The notes under the pieces: model-generated
What the model was told of the DNA's origin: nothing
The model's input: only the letters and a program-made list of their open reading frames with translations
The model's database searches: none
Shown: positions 50,801-62,258 of the stretch, piece after piece
Layout: the number at the start of each line of letters is the position of its first letter
Position numbering within the stretch: the first letter of the stretch is position 1
Assembly (NCBI GenBank): GCA_018697195.1
Contig: CM031879.1
Coordinates: 43,326,704-43,390,703 of the forward strand
Direction: 5' to 3'
DNA: 64,000 nt
DNA from: Certhia americana
Taxonomy: Eukaryota > Chordata > Aves > Passeriformes > Certhiidae
Program-made: the position numbers and the translations under genes

Positions 50801-53800
50801 CAGGAATACTTCCATTCTATCTTCCACTTACAGTGAATTACTTGCCATATGCTCTGGCTCATTTTCAGATGTTCTCAAGGTGAATTGTGTTACTATTGCT
50901 CTTCATGGAGAAAACTGTCACAAAAGCATTTCTCCTGCAAAATGCATAATTCATACTTATGATCTCATGATTTACATAAAATGAAATCAAGGACCAAAGT
51001 AGTTTATCTTGAAGATATCTGCTCTCTAAACAAATACAGGACCGTGAATAAAATTATTAGCTACCCAGGTGATGGGCATCCATGAATGCTTTAGTCCTTG
51101 AAACCCTTGACTCCTGGATGACATAAACTTACATTATTTCCTTTTCACAATACTGATCTATATGTTGGTAACATTTAAATAAATTACTTGCACTGGCATA
51201 ATAGCAAATAATATAGTTGATCAGCAGTTTGCAGATTGAAGATAATTCATAGTAAAACTTTGGATTGTGCAGAAATCTCACAGAATATGATAGCACTCTT
51301 TTTGTTCAAATTTCCAAATCACTGCCTTGAAACTTCACAACAAAATTGAAATTGGTGAGACAACTGAAGTCTCATCTTCTGTTCTACCACAGATCATGCT
51401 CGTATTGCCATGAGGTTAATTAAATTGTATAACTGCAGAAGCCGAACACTAGATAGACATTACTGTTTCTATGCTGGGAAGATATGACCTCTGTTTCTCT
51501 TCTCTTCAAAATATCCATGAAATCTATTTCCTGTGACCATCATTCAGAATTGCTGAGACCAGGACTCCTTAAAGTATATGAGAAAGCAGTAATCCAGTCA
51601 TATCAGAATCCTGATTCATTGAACTCTGTCAGCCTGAAGAGACAGTATGATAAAATGAGGATTTTTATTGTTTCTTTGTGTTCCAGTGTGAACCACTAAG
51701 CCTCAGTCAGATAGTTTCTCTTGTGCTTCTTTTATGTTTTCTTCACTTCTAAAAGAAATTGTTTCTACAAAGTGCTTATATGGGGTCTCTGCTCTGAATT
51801 TGCTCCTGGAGAAGGCTTTCTTTCTCTGTTGAGTGTTGAGGAGCCACAGGATGCTAGCTGCTTATGTAAGCACCTTAACTTCAATGGTGCGAATACCACC
51901 CCCTCTGGAAAATTGAAAGAACTTTGTTTTTCAAGATGGGACTGTTACAAATTTTATTTTTTTTGTGCACCTGGGCTATTTTTTAAATATGCTTATATTT
52001 TGAAGTAGTATCTGTGCAGTATCAGTACAGTCCCACTGTAGTATCAAAGTGATATTAGAAGCGCTGTTAATTATTTCCTGTGATATTGTACTGAGGAATA
52101 TCGGTTAACACATGCAGCTGAATGAGGTTTGTTGCACATGGATTATTTCAGGCAGGAATTAACACAAAAAACATTGTAAAAGGGAGGTTCTGGGCATGTT
52201 GGCAAAGTTACTGCTTAGATTATTTGCTCCAACATACCTGTAATAAGGGCTGCGGTGTTTTGAAAACTCAATCGAAACCTGTTGAGTAAGACCATGACTG
52301 ATCCTTAATGGAATATTTTTAGTACTTTAACTATTTGATAACCCAGTATTAAATGAAAAGAACCTTTCAGAAAATTGTTTATCTCTGATTAAATAACAGG
52401 AAAGCTGTTACATGGAAAGGGAAACGTTAAGTCAGCAGCTAAATATATAATTGGAAAGAGCATTCTTGGCTTTATCAATATCCTGTACTCATAGAATTTA
52501 TTATGTGAGCAGTAACAATTTCCTATATAGGCCCTGAGGAACCACGATTGCTGAGGAAGTCTCAGCTTTGTTTCCCGCTGTAAGAAAAATCAGCAGTCAA
52601 AAGCATTTTGGACAGACAACAAGTAGCCAAAAATAAAATTATATAGATCCCATAGGGAATTAGTCCCATGATAGTCATGTAAAGCTGCAGAATAAATCTG
52701 CTCTGTCAGCGAAATACAGCTGAATTCAAAACAATAGATCATGCAGCAAATTGATACCATAGTCATGAGCACAGCCCTGTCTTACAGCACCCAGCCTGGA
52801 GCACAGCTTCAATAGATCGTGCTGTCTCGCTTTGAGTAAACTCATAGCAAGCCTGAAGGCTATTTGCGTGAGGATCTAAGTGTACTTCAGCATTGTCTGT
52901 TTTTACTATGTTTCAAGCTATTGGCCTGACCTTTAATCCTCAATTGGTCTGTCATTCAGCATTTGAAATACCTGAATACTTGGTTCAGATTCATCTGGGG
53001 TGATAACTTTGATCCTACATCAAAGATACAAGCACAAAACTGTTTTTTTTTTCAAAATGTTGTGGTGTATTTCAGAGACAGGCAGGTAGAGTTCTCCAAC
53101 TTGCCTGATTTTGTCAGATCATAGAAGAAAAGTCTTGAAAGTTAATGCTCCTTCCCTAGACTGCTGTTTACCAGTCCTGAAAATTGTTCAAATACAACTT
53201 TCTTTGAACATATCCTAGTGGATGGAACTGGAAAAAGGCTATCATAATGTCTAATTAAAGTCTTACAGTTTTTTAAAAGCTCTGACTATTTTGCTGCAGT
53301 GGAAAAATCCCAAAGTTTCTGAATTCTGAAGTTTTCAAGCAAAAGTTGAACAAATTTCTGGGACCCTGAGTTGAGGGAGTAAGTTTCCATGAAGTTTGGT
53401 CCTTTTCAAATTTTTTCCCTCTGTCTCCTGAATGAATTAAACAGTAAAAACTGTTAGTAGTTGTATGTTGGATGGGTTTTTTTTTTGGTTGTTGTGTTTG
53501 TTTGTGTGTGCTGTATATTGGGTTTTGGTCTATTTTGATTTGGTTTTTTCTTTTTTCTTTTCCTTGGGACCCTGTTTCTTTTGAAAATGAATAGTATTTT
53601 CCTTGGCATGCAATATTTGGGTTTATGAGAGAAACTTTAATGCCAATATTCTTAATTAGAAAAAAGACTCATGAACTCTCAGAAATAAGGTGTAATTCCT
53701 GTCTGGAATGCTATGTATCACAGGTTAATGTCAGCCTCGGTTGAATATGTAAAAGTCAGTAAGTCGCCAAATCATTGACTCACGGCAGTGTGGTACTGAA

Positions 53801-54011
53801 TAGGTATTGTCAGCACAAAGGAGGATCAGTGTTGTACCTTAGGAGCTAGAAAGCTGTTACTCCTATAAAAATTTATAAAAATGAGCTGGTTTTAGCCATG
53901 GAAATGGTAGATGATGACTGTGGCTTTGCTTTGGTATTTAGAGCTTCCAATGCACTCTGTTGAGGTAGAATTTAATGGAAAGGCTGCCTACAGTGAAAAG
54001 AAAGTAATGGT
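47831..54011. other. Intergenic DNA
   Basis: AT-rich and without a recognisable gene or young repeat. It includes an AT-rich, possibly conserved stretch at about 48300-48680 and T/TG-rich low complexity at about 53470-53560. Confidence 0.45.
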
Positions 54012-54113
54012 TTTTACTGGAAGCCAGAAGGTAAGACTTGAGAATGACCATTCCATACTTGCTTTTACTGGAAGCCAGAAGGTAAGACTTGAGAATAACC
54101 ATTCCATACTTGC
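54012..54113 (+). repeat. 51-bp tandem duplication, two copies
   Basis: Copies at 54012-54062 and 54063-54113 begin TTTTACTGGAAGCCAGAAGG and differ at one base (GAATGACC versus GAATAACC). Such low divergence in otherwise unique DNA means a recent duplication. Each copy contains CAGAAG followed by GTAAGA, a splice-donor-like motif. Confidence 0.97.
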
Positions 54114-55928
54114 TTTGTTTCTTATGTTCCCTCTCCAAGTATGACCGATTTCTGCTGGTGTAGATGGCCTCTTGACCTGACCCAGAAAACAAAGTTGATT
54201 GGATGATGTTTGAGAAGTTCATCATTTATGCTGGGTCTGCTGTCTTGACAGAGCCTGATCTGGAAAGTTAGATCCCAAAGGTGTAGGACCCTGATAAATT
54301 ACAGGGAAATCACTGCTGCTGCTTTTCCTGGCCAGGTTCTAACCTGTTTTGAGGTTGGGTTTCCAGCCCTTTTTGTCTTGGGCCCTTGAGTACGGCCTCT
54401 GAGCTGGGCATTGATCTCTTTAACACTCAGTTCTGTATTACCACTGGGACCTTGTTGGTCTGATTTTAGGATATTACCATTTTCAAGCTATAGTGTGACT
54501 GCAGTCCAGGAGCTTGTCATTAGCACTGAAGTAACTTGGCATGAATTGGGGGGGTAAATTGAAGGAGTGCTTTTGACAGGGCCATGTATGCTTCTAGAGA
54601 GAGGCTGGGTGAGTCCATTATGTGCATTTTATCTAGCTCAGAAGCATTTATTAAACAAGAGTCTGGTCATATCACCCTGTCTTTCTTTCCCATAGCGTCA
54701 TGGTAGCAATTTGCTCAGATGAAATTAATTTTATAGTTCCACTTGCTAAGGATGAAGATCTGAGTCTTCAATTCTAAGGAGAATAGTTCTCTCAGCCTCA
54801 ATTAGGGTCACCTTTATTACTGTCCAGTGGCTGTGTTTAGGTTGCAGGAGCTGTGTGTACAGAAGCTGTCTTGGGGTATACTTGGTAGCTGTGGCTCTTG
54901 GAATTCACAATTGCTCCACCAATTTTGTGCAGGGATGACCACAGGGTCTCCTCAGCAATTTGTTGGAGGATTGGATTGCACTGAAATCATTTGAAGAAAT
55001 TGAATTCAAAAGAGGAGCAAGACAGATGTCTCCCCTTTGATATTGTTTAATCAACGAAGTAGTAAACATCAGTGTACTTTAGCTCAGGAAATTGGTTCAA
55101 AATCCTCATCCTTCAAGTGTAATATGTAATACTCAGGCTATAGGATAGATCCACCATCTACATGGGCTTCCTCATATGGGTTTTCTTCTGAAGTAGAGGG
55201 TCCCTTATGACACTGAAGTAGTTATTGCTGGATTCAGTTTGATTGTTTTTTTAACTGGCTTTCAGGTTGTGTGCATTTTTTTTTTTTCTTAGGGGTAGAG
55301 CATCTATAATTCAGTGGATATTTATTTGAATCTTCTCGTGTTTGTCAGTTATGGTGAAAACCAGAATGTCCGACAGTGAGTATGAGGGCAGAATTTTTTA
55401 TTAGCAGTTTAAATTTTGTGCACCTCTCTGGATAGTTCCTCTCCTTACTGACTGTGTGGGGAAGAAAAACAAGATAAGTGTGCTTTCAGTGGTATCAATA
55501 GAAATACTTTGGAATTTAGATGAAAAACATTTGAAACTTATTCTGGTTTAGACCTGTGTTTATTCTGCTTTTTGTTCTGTAACTAAAGAACTCTTTAAGG
55601 TTTCCCTCTGCTCTTCTCTCTCCCCAACACTTTTCTTTTTTCCCCTGGGTATTTTCTGGGTAATACATGTTTTTGGTGGAAGTTTTACTTTTGAAATGGC
55701 ATTACAGGTTTGGTGATACCCATTGAACACGTAATTAAAAGAAATCCTACAGTGGCTAAGCTTTGTGTTTCACCGTATGAAAACAGTCTAAAAAGATTAC
55801 CAGTTATCAAAACCAACTGTGATGTAGTCCTCTGAAATTAAAAGGTTACTTAAAAATATGTTTGTATGATTAAGACTTTCAAATTGATACATCCTAGCAG
55901 TCATATGATAATGTTAACTGGAGTTGGG
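54114..55928. other. Intergenic DNA
   Basis: I recognise no gene or repeat in this stretch. Confidence 0.45.
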
Positions 55929-56045
55929 ATTCAAGGCCAGATTAAGTGGGGTGCTGAGCAACCTGATCTGGTTGAAGATGTCCCTGGTCATAGAAGGGTG
56001 AGCTGGACTAGATGTCTTCTAAAGTCAAGCTAAATCATTCAAAAA
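55929..56045 (+). mobile_element. CR1 LINE, short 3' terminal fragment
   Basis: About 115 bp with TCAAGGCCAGATTAAGTGGG, GCTGAGCAACCTGATCTGG, AAGATGTCCCTGGTCATAG and GAGCTGGACTAGATGTCTTC in order. This is the final part of the CR1 3'UTR in plus orientation. The closing AATCATTC is a decayed version of the terminal octamer repeat. Confidence 0.93.
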
Positions 56046-57589
56046 TTTTGTCAGTGGATTTTCATGCACCTCTGCATCTCAACTGTTTATAGCATAACAC
56101 ATTTGAGTATCACTTTGAACTTATGGTACCAAGATGCATCCTTTTCCATTGGGTAACTTTTGCAGTATACCATGGCATGCAAAGATAAGGTATAACCTGG
56201 AGTTGACAAATTTTAGTAGTTGGTACCTTTTCTTCTGCTATTTGTATATCACTCCCTCAGAATACTGGCTGATTATTCTTTCTCTGTAAACAAGTGCATA
56301 GATAGAACTTTATCATGTTCTTCTTTTTGTATGTAAAAACATAAATAAAAATGTGCATTTAGACAAGATGTACTTGAATTTTAATTAAATTCAAAGGTTT
56401 CTGTTTTTCCCTAATAGTGCTTCTTGTTAATGAGATAGATGAGTCTGCTTGGAGTCACAAATCTGTTTAGGAGCAGTGGGAAGTTTCAGACATAAAAGTA
56501 GCTCATTCTCAGTGCTCAGCAGGTTACTGTACTTGTTTTTAACAACTGCTTTTCCAGAAAATTCTGCTTCACAGAGATATGAAGTAGAAAAGGGAGCATT
56601 GTTGGAACATATGGTAAAAGTGTAATATGGATTACTTATTTCATAATCAAACCACCTATATTTGTCTTCCCATAATTTCAGTAGTTCATCACAGGAGCAG
56701 TAATGCATCTTGCACACCTTTGGAGTTCTGTGTTTTTTGCTGATCTGTTCTTCGAAAATATGAACATAAATTCATAAGCCTTCTAATGTGAGGATCATCC
56801 TCAGGGGAGAATGCTTCACATATCATCTTAAGTTTGAATAGCTGTCTAAAAAGCTTTGATTAAGCTGCATAAGTGGTTTTTAGAACTGTCCTTTCAGGTA
56901 ATTTCCAGGTTTAAGTAGCATTGCACCAACATGGATTAGATTCACATTGTCCAAGCTATTCTTTCTGACTGTAGGAGTAAAGAAAATTGAGCACCCTGGC
57001 TGGAAGGTGGTAGGGTTGTTGTGCTCTTAAACATACATGTTTTTGTTTACCTATGGAGAAGAGTTTGAGCCTCAGTTAAGATATCAACACTTTCAATGAA
57101 ACTTCATTTTTAAAAGAATATTCATTTCAGGAAATGAAGACTAAAACCCAAAGAGAAGTGGAGGAATGAGGGCTGGAGAAGTACTTAAATGGCAGAATTA
57201 TAAGAAAAGCTTTCATGCTTTCCCTGGTGGCCCATCTACCTATACAGAAACACACAGTGCATAGGAAGCAACAAGGAATACAAAGGCTGGGTAGCATCTT
57301 GGTACCTCTTTAGGGGCACAGAAATGCGGTATGGGATGGCTCACACCAACGGTGCATGGTAGTGGAGGAATGCAAACTCTTGGAAGTACCAGCTGCTAAG
57401 ATGAAAGCAAGGTTTGTGCTCCAATGGTGACTTGAATTTGCAGATTCAGATTTGCTTTGGCAGTAGTAATGAAGGAGATCAAGGGAGAGTCCAACATGAA
57501 TGTCTCTCAGTGAATATTTGCTACAGACTGAGAGTAAAAATGAAACCTTCTTTAGAGGACTGGAGGAAGCTTGATTGAAAACATTGTTT
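56046..57589. other. Intergenic DNA
   Basis: No gene recognised. The last few hundred bases could belong to the older 5' part of the adjacent CR1, but I see no convincing motif. Confidence 0.45.
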
Positions 57590-58427
57590 CTTGAGAACAA
57601 CTTTGACCTGTCAACATTTGCTGGATGGCGTAACATGGTGTGGCACATGTCATCAAGGAGATTATTGGGATGTGTTGAGGATATGTTTTAATACAAGTGC
57701 TACCCCATCAGTTACAGAAGGTGATCTGCTGCTCATGAGTAAAGAGGACCTGGTGAAGCGTAGGAAGGTCAGAGGTATCTCCAGCTGCACACCTGAGGTG
57801 GTGATGAGGAAGGTAAATAGCAAGATTAGAACCCTGGAGTTCAGAGTTCAGTAATACCTTGGTGGCTGAACTGATGAGATACTGATTAGGCAGACTAAGG
57901 TACCTGGAAACAAGCTTGACTGCTGAACCTAAAGGCTTGGGGTCAGTGTGGTCTGAAGTCCAGCTGATCACCAGTTGCTGGGAGTCCCATAGGGCTCAGT
58001 ACTGGAGCCAGGGCTGCTTAGCTCCTTCATAACAACCTGGATGATTCTATCACATGCGATCTCAGTAAGTTTGCTCAGTGTTGCTCTTTTGGAGGTAAGT
58101 GGTTTGCTGGAACACAGGGCTGCTCTTCAGAGTGCCCTCAACAGGCTGAAGAAATGGGCCTGGAGAACTTTGCCTTCAGCTAAGGCAAATGCAAATTGCT
58201 GCAGTTAGGATGGAACAACTGCATGCAACACTACACAGTGAGGGCTGTCTGGCTAGAAAGCAGCTTTGCAGAACACCAAGTTAGAAAGGGAGCAAAAGAG
58301 TTGAGGTCTGGATTGATAAAATATAGAGACTAGAACACTGAAGGGGAAGTTTGAGGCACAACTCTGATTGTTGCCTTCAATTGTCTAAAAGGAGCTTATG
58401 GAGAATTTGGGTTCAAGACTAGATGGT
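57590..58427 (+). mobile_element. CR1 LINE, internally deleted ORF2 fragment
   Basis: Two blocks of CR1 ORF2 are joined. The first (to about 57850) resembles the end of the endonuclease region: GATCTGCTGCTCATGAGTAA, GAGGACCTGGTG and AGAACCCTGGAGTTCAGAG. The second (from about 57960) resembles the late reverse-transcriptase region: GGGCTCAGTACTGGAGCCAG, AACCTGGATGAT, CTCAGTAAGTTTGCT, AACAGGCTGAAGAAATGGGC and CTAGAAAGCAGCTTTGCAGA. The sequence between them in an intact element is missing, and stops and indels interrupt the frame. The fragment is dead and runs straight into an oppositely oriented CR1. Confidence 0.9.
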
Positions 58428-58890
58428 CCAGCACCTTGTCCAGCTGAGTCTTAGATGTGCCCAATTCTAGGGAATTTACCACTTCCCTGGGAAGGTTATT
58501 CCAATGACTGGTTGTTCTTACTGAGAAAAATTTTATTCCTGTGTCCAACCAGAATCTCCCCAGCAGTTCCATTACTTGTTCCCATTACTCCTTGGCTTTT
58601 TCACATGACTCCTTATAAAAAGGGGGTCGCCCTCTGCTTTGTAGCCACCCTTTAAATATCAGAACATGGCCATAACGCCTCCCCTAAGACTTATTTTCTC
58701 AAGGTGAACAAACCCTGCCATTTTAACCTTTCCCATCATGGCAGGCTTCCCAGTCATCTGATCACCTTTGTGGCCCTTTATGGGCCCTCTTCAGCCTGCT
58801 TGTGTCTATTTTTTATAGTGGGGACCGAAACTGAACACGGTATTCCAGGTGTGGCCTGACAAGCGCTGAAGTGCTCTACAGACACTTTCT
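58428..58890 (-). mobile_element. CR1 LINE fragment, opposite orientation
   Basis: Read on the plus strand it shows, in order, TCCAGCACCTTGTCCAGCTG, ACCACTTCCCTGGGAAGGTT, GTCCAACCAGAATCTCCCC, CTCCCCTAAGACTTATTTTC, TTCAGCCTGCTTGTGTC, ACTGAACACGGTATTCCAGG and TGTGGCCTGACAAGCGCTGA. This is the reverse complement of the CR1 ORF2 end and 3'UTR start. Its own 3' terminus is missing at 58428, where it abuts the plus-strand CR1, making an inverted CR1 pair. Confidence 0.93.
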
Positions 58891-60606
58891 TCTTGCAGTT
58901 CTTAATACTTTGTCAACACCTATAAATTTAGTATATCCAAAGAAAGCCAAAACAGAGTTGTGACAGCAAAAGCATGGGCAAAATTTAGGACTGACAATCT
59001 TGCAGACACACAATTCCTTTAAAAAAAAATGAAATCTGTTAAAGAAAATTGAGAACATCACATTTGTTAATCAGCATTGTGTTGTCACTCTCCATATTTA
59101 TTATGAAACACATTTTTATAACCATGAAATAAATGAGCAAATGAATAAATAAAAAAGAACTTGTCTTTGGATTAGCAATCAAAGCAATTCAGCCACCTGA
59201 TTCATACCAGATGTCAGCAGGTTTTTATTTCAAACCATGAACGAGGTGTCTTGAAATTTATTTTTACTTTTCAGATACTCTGGGTGAATATTTCTACTTT
59301 TACTGCTGCTTCTTCTTTTGCCAGGAGTCTGATTCAATATTATAAAAATAGTAAAAAAAGAATACCAAGAATTTCCATTTCTCTTGTGTTATATTACCAT
59401 GTACAGGAAGTGGGCACAGCCAGGGCTAATGCTGAATCTGAGTTAAAGGACAGTGCTGTCAGCCATTATTCCTCATTCCCGCATTGCTTAAAGACTTACA
59501 ATTTTCTGATGTTGGATAACAGGCTTCTGAAAGTTAAGACGATACCCTCTCCTAGCAGAAATTCTATTTCAGAAGAAGGATTCTCAGGAAGTGTCTGCAT
59601 TTTGAAGATATTTGAGTTGCTGTATTGTATGTCTGTATGTCCAAAGATGGTTATCTCCTTCCTTCATCTGCTGCTTGGGCAGGTTTGAAAACAGAAAAAG
59701 GTAGAGACTTTACTTCGCTTTGCCTATGCTGAGATATACTGAACTCCCTGAGCTTCTAGATAAATTTTGCTTTTTTAAGTCCTGCTAGGTGATAGATTTG
59801 GGACAATAACACAGCTACAGTTATTTTTCCTGGGGATGTAGTGATTCCTGCTCTATCGCAAAGCACGTCAGGCATATGCAGAGCTCTAAGGGCAAAACCT
59901 ACAGGTCTTGTGCCAAAGTGTGCAACTCAGCAAGTGGGCTTTGTGTGTTTTAGCTCAAGTGATCACAGATGCCCATCTCTAAAGGGGGGGAACCTGCTGC
60001 CTGTCAGGGGCTGACTGTACTGTTAATACTGCTGAGAGCTTCAAGGTCTTTGTGCCTGCCTGTGAATGCAGATAACTGGTTCAGTGGAGGGTGAGAATGG
60101 ATGATAACAATGCAAGTCCAGTGGCATTTACATGATGTTGAGTTTATCTCCTTTTTCTGTGAACTAAACAGGTGAATTTAGCGAGGTTTTTTTCCCCTTA
60201 CCATCGTTTGGTGGGGTTGGACATTGCTCTCTCTTGTTAACTGTTGTCTATGAGAGGTCTGAAGAGATTGATGTGATATCTTTTTGAAAGGTTGTGCCAG
60301 AGGTTTTTCCAGCCTACTTTGTACTTCCTTTGAAATGCTGCGGGGTTCTTGGCTGCCGGGTTTCTGGTAGAAGGGTTTTTGCAGCCAAATGAAGCCACTC
60401 TTAAGGGATAATAGACCAAAAGAGAGAGAGCAGTTACAGAAGAGATTTTTAAAGATAGTTATTGAATGCTAACAGTTCCTTGTGAGTGCTTATACAGAGT
60501 TGTACCACAGATTGTTTGATACGGTTCTCAGTGTTACAAAAAATTGGAAAGCTGTTTTTTTTAAATTAAAAATACCAGTTTTTTTTAAGTCATTACTAAA
60601 TGCTAA

Positions 60607-60646
60607 AACTTGTTGTAGGTCTTTATAACTTGCAGTAGGTCTTTGT
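60607..60646 (+). repeat. 20-bp imperfect tandem repeat, two copies
   Basis: AACTTGTTGTAGGTCTTTAT is followed directly by AACTTGCAGTAGGTCTTTGT; three of twenty bases differ. Confidence 0.85.
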
Positions 60647-62244
60647 GAGAAATATTTGAAGTGCCATGGAAGGGGGATTAATTTCACTTCGATAAAATTT
60701 GAATAGTTGATGCAGGTGAAGAGTGGTGTCCCTCAAATTTAGTTTCAAAGAATTTAAATTTTTCACTTGCATTTTACTATTCAGATTTAAGAAGAGATTG
60801 ATTCCAAATATGGTTTCACTCAAATGTCCTATCTACTTTTGAACTTACAAAAAAAAGTCCCTTTCCAAATTGGTTGCTGAAAACCAGATATGGCCTTGAT
60901 GCATTCACAAAGATCCAGGCTCCTGTTTTACTGACTTAGAGCGCCAAGGCATTGCTGTCTAGCAAGCACATCTTCACTCTGCCTCAGCTGACAGAAGTGG
61001 TCATGGAGTCACTAATGATGGATAATATTTTTCAGGTGTTGTCTTATGTACCTCACTTGGCTTAATAATAAACAATCTCACTTCTCAAATGGGTTTTAGA
61101 TGACAATAGTGAAAGAATTTTCATTTGATTTGTGTTTTTATGCTTTTCCTCTCCAGATCTCTATGAGTTGGGACCTATATCTGCACTGAGGAATTACTTA
61201 AGTGCCCACTTGTAAGTACTTGTGGATGGGCTTCCTACCTTGACATCCTTTTGGCCTACAACTGGAATACCAAGTGGTAGAAAAGGAAAATTTTATTTGT
61301 AAACTGGAGGAATCAGACTTGTATAAACTTTTATTTGAGATTAGTGTTTCTTGGTTAGAATACAGACATGCTAATTATTATTCATGCAACACTGAAAATG
61401 CACATACAATACTGTAACCAAACAGAAATGTCCCCACTTAGATAGCTTCCCCAAGTCTGTTAGATTGTTGTTTTAAGTCAGTTTCTCTTAACTCATTATT
61501 AATTCTAGGTATGGTGCTAATTATATTTCATTGTAAGGTTTGTTTTTTTCGGAGGAGATTTGTGGTAAAACTATGCTGAGAACTTCTCTGCTTATAGGAA
61601 ACGCTTTTCCTCCTGAATTTGATCTTCACTTTTGTTTATCTGTCCTGGCTCTTGACATACATTTTTAAGAAGGTATAAATCAGCATTGCTGCTTCCAAAA
61701 AGACTCAGTGAATGCTTTTGTCATCCTGCATGCTTCTGAGCAGGCACCTGCATTAATACTTGAGGGTGCACTGGCTTGTACATGAACTCAAGCTGATTAG
61801 TCAAGTAGAGAGTGCAATTCTTGGTTTTGAAAATGGACTTTTGTATGAAGGGCAAGAAACTTATTTTGAAGCAGCAGACAAGATATGGATAATACTTCAA
61901 ATGTTTGTACATTTATACTCCATAGTTTATAGGCTGCATGCAGCTCTCCCTACTCAAAGTTGCAATATCTTGTCATGTTGGACATGAAGCCTTGCAATCC
62001 AAATATCCTCTTCTGAAAAACTTTGCAGAGAATTATATTGAGTAGTAAAATTTAGTCTTTGTGATACTGTGCAAAGCTAATCCTGGAAACATAAATTAGC
62101 TAAATATTAAGTTTTCAATAGTTTTTTAACAAGAGCTTTTGCAGTTGAATGGTTTGTTAAATTTTGCAGCACTTCTGAAACAAAAACATCCACTGCATTT
62201 TCTCAATTGATTATGGAAATTGGGTACAACTTAATGCTATTCTC

Positions 62245-62258
62245 AAAAAAAAAAAAAA
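62245..62258. repeat. A14 homopolymer
   Basis: Fourteen consecutive A bases with no associated element that I recognise. Confidence 0.9.

Noticed and set aside
57591..57854. Open frame over the 57.6-kb repeat
   Set aside because: It lies inside a decayed CR1 LINE and is not a host gene.
59251..59688. 145-codon plus-strand frame
   Set aside because: It begins with TTG, has no early ATG, no domain and no splice or promoter context.
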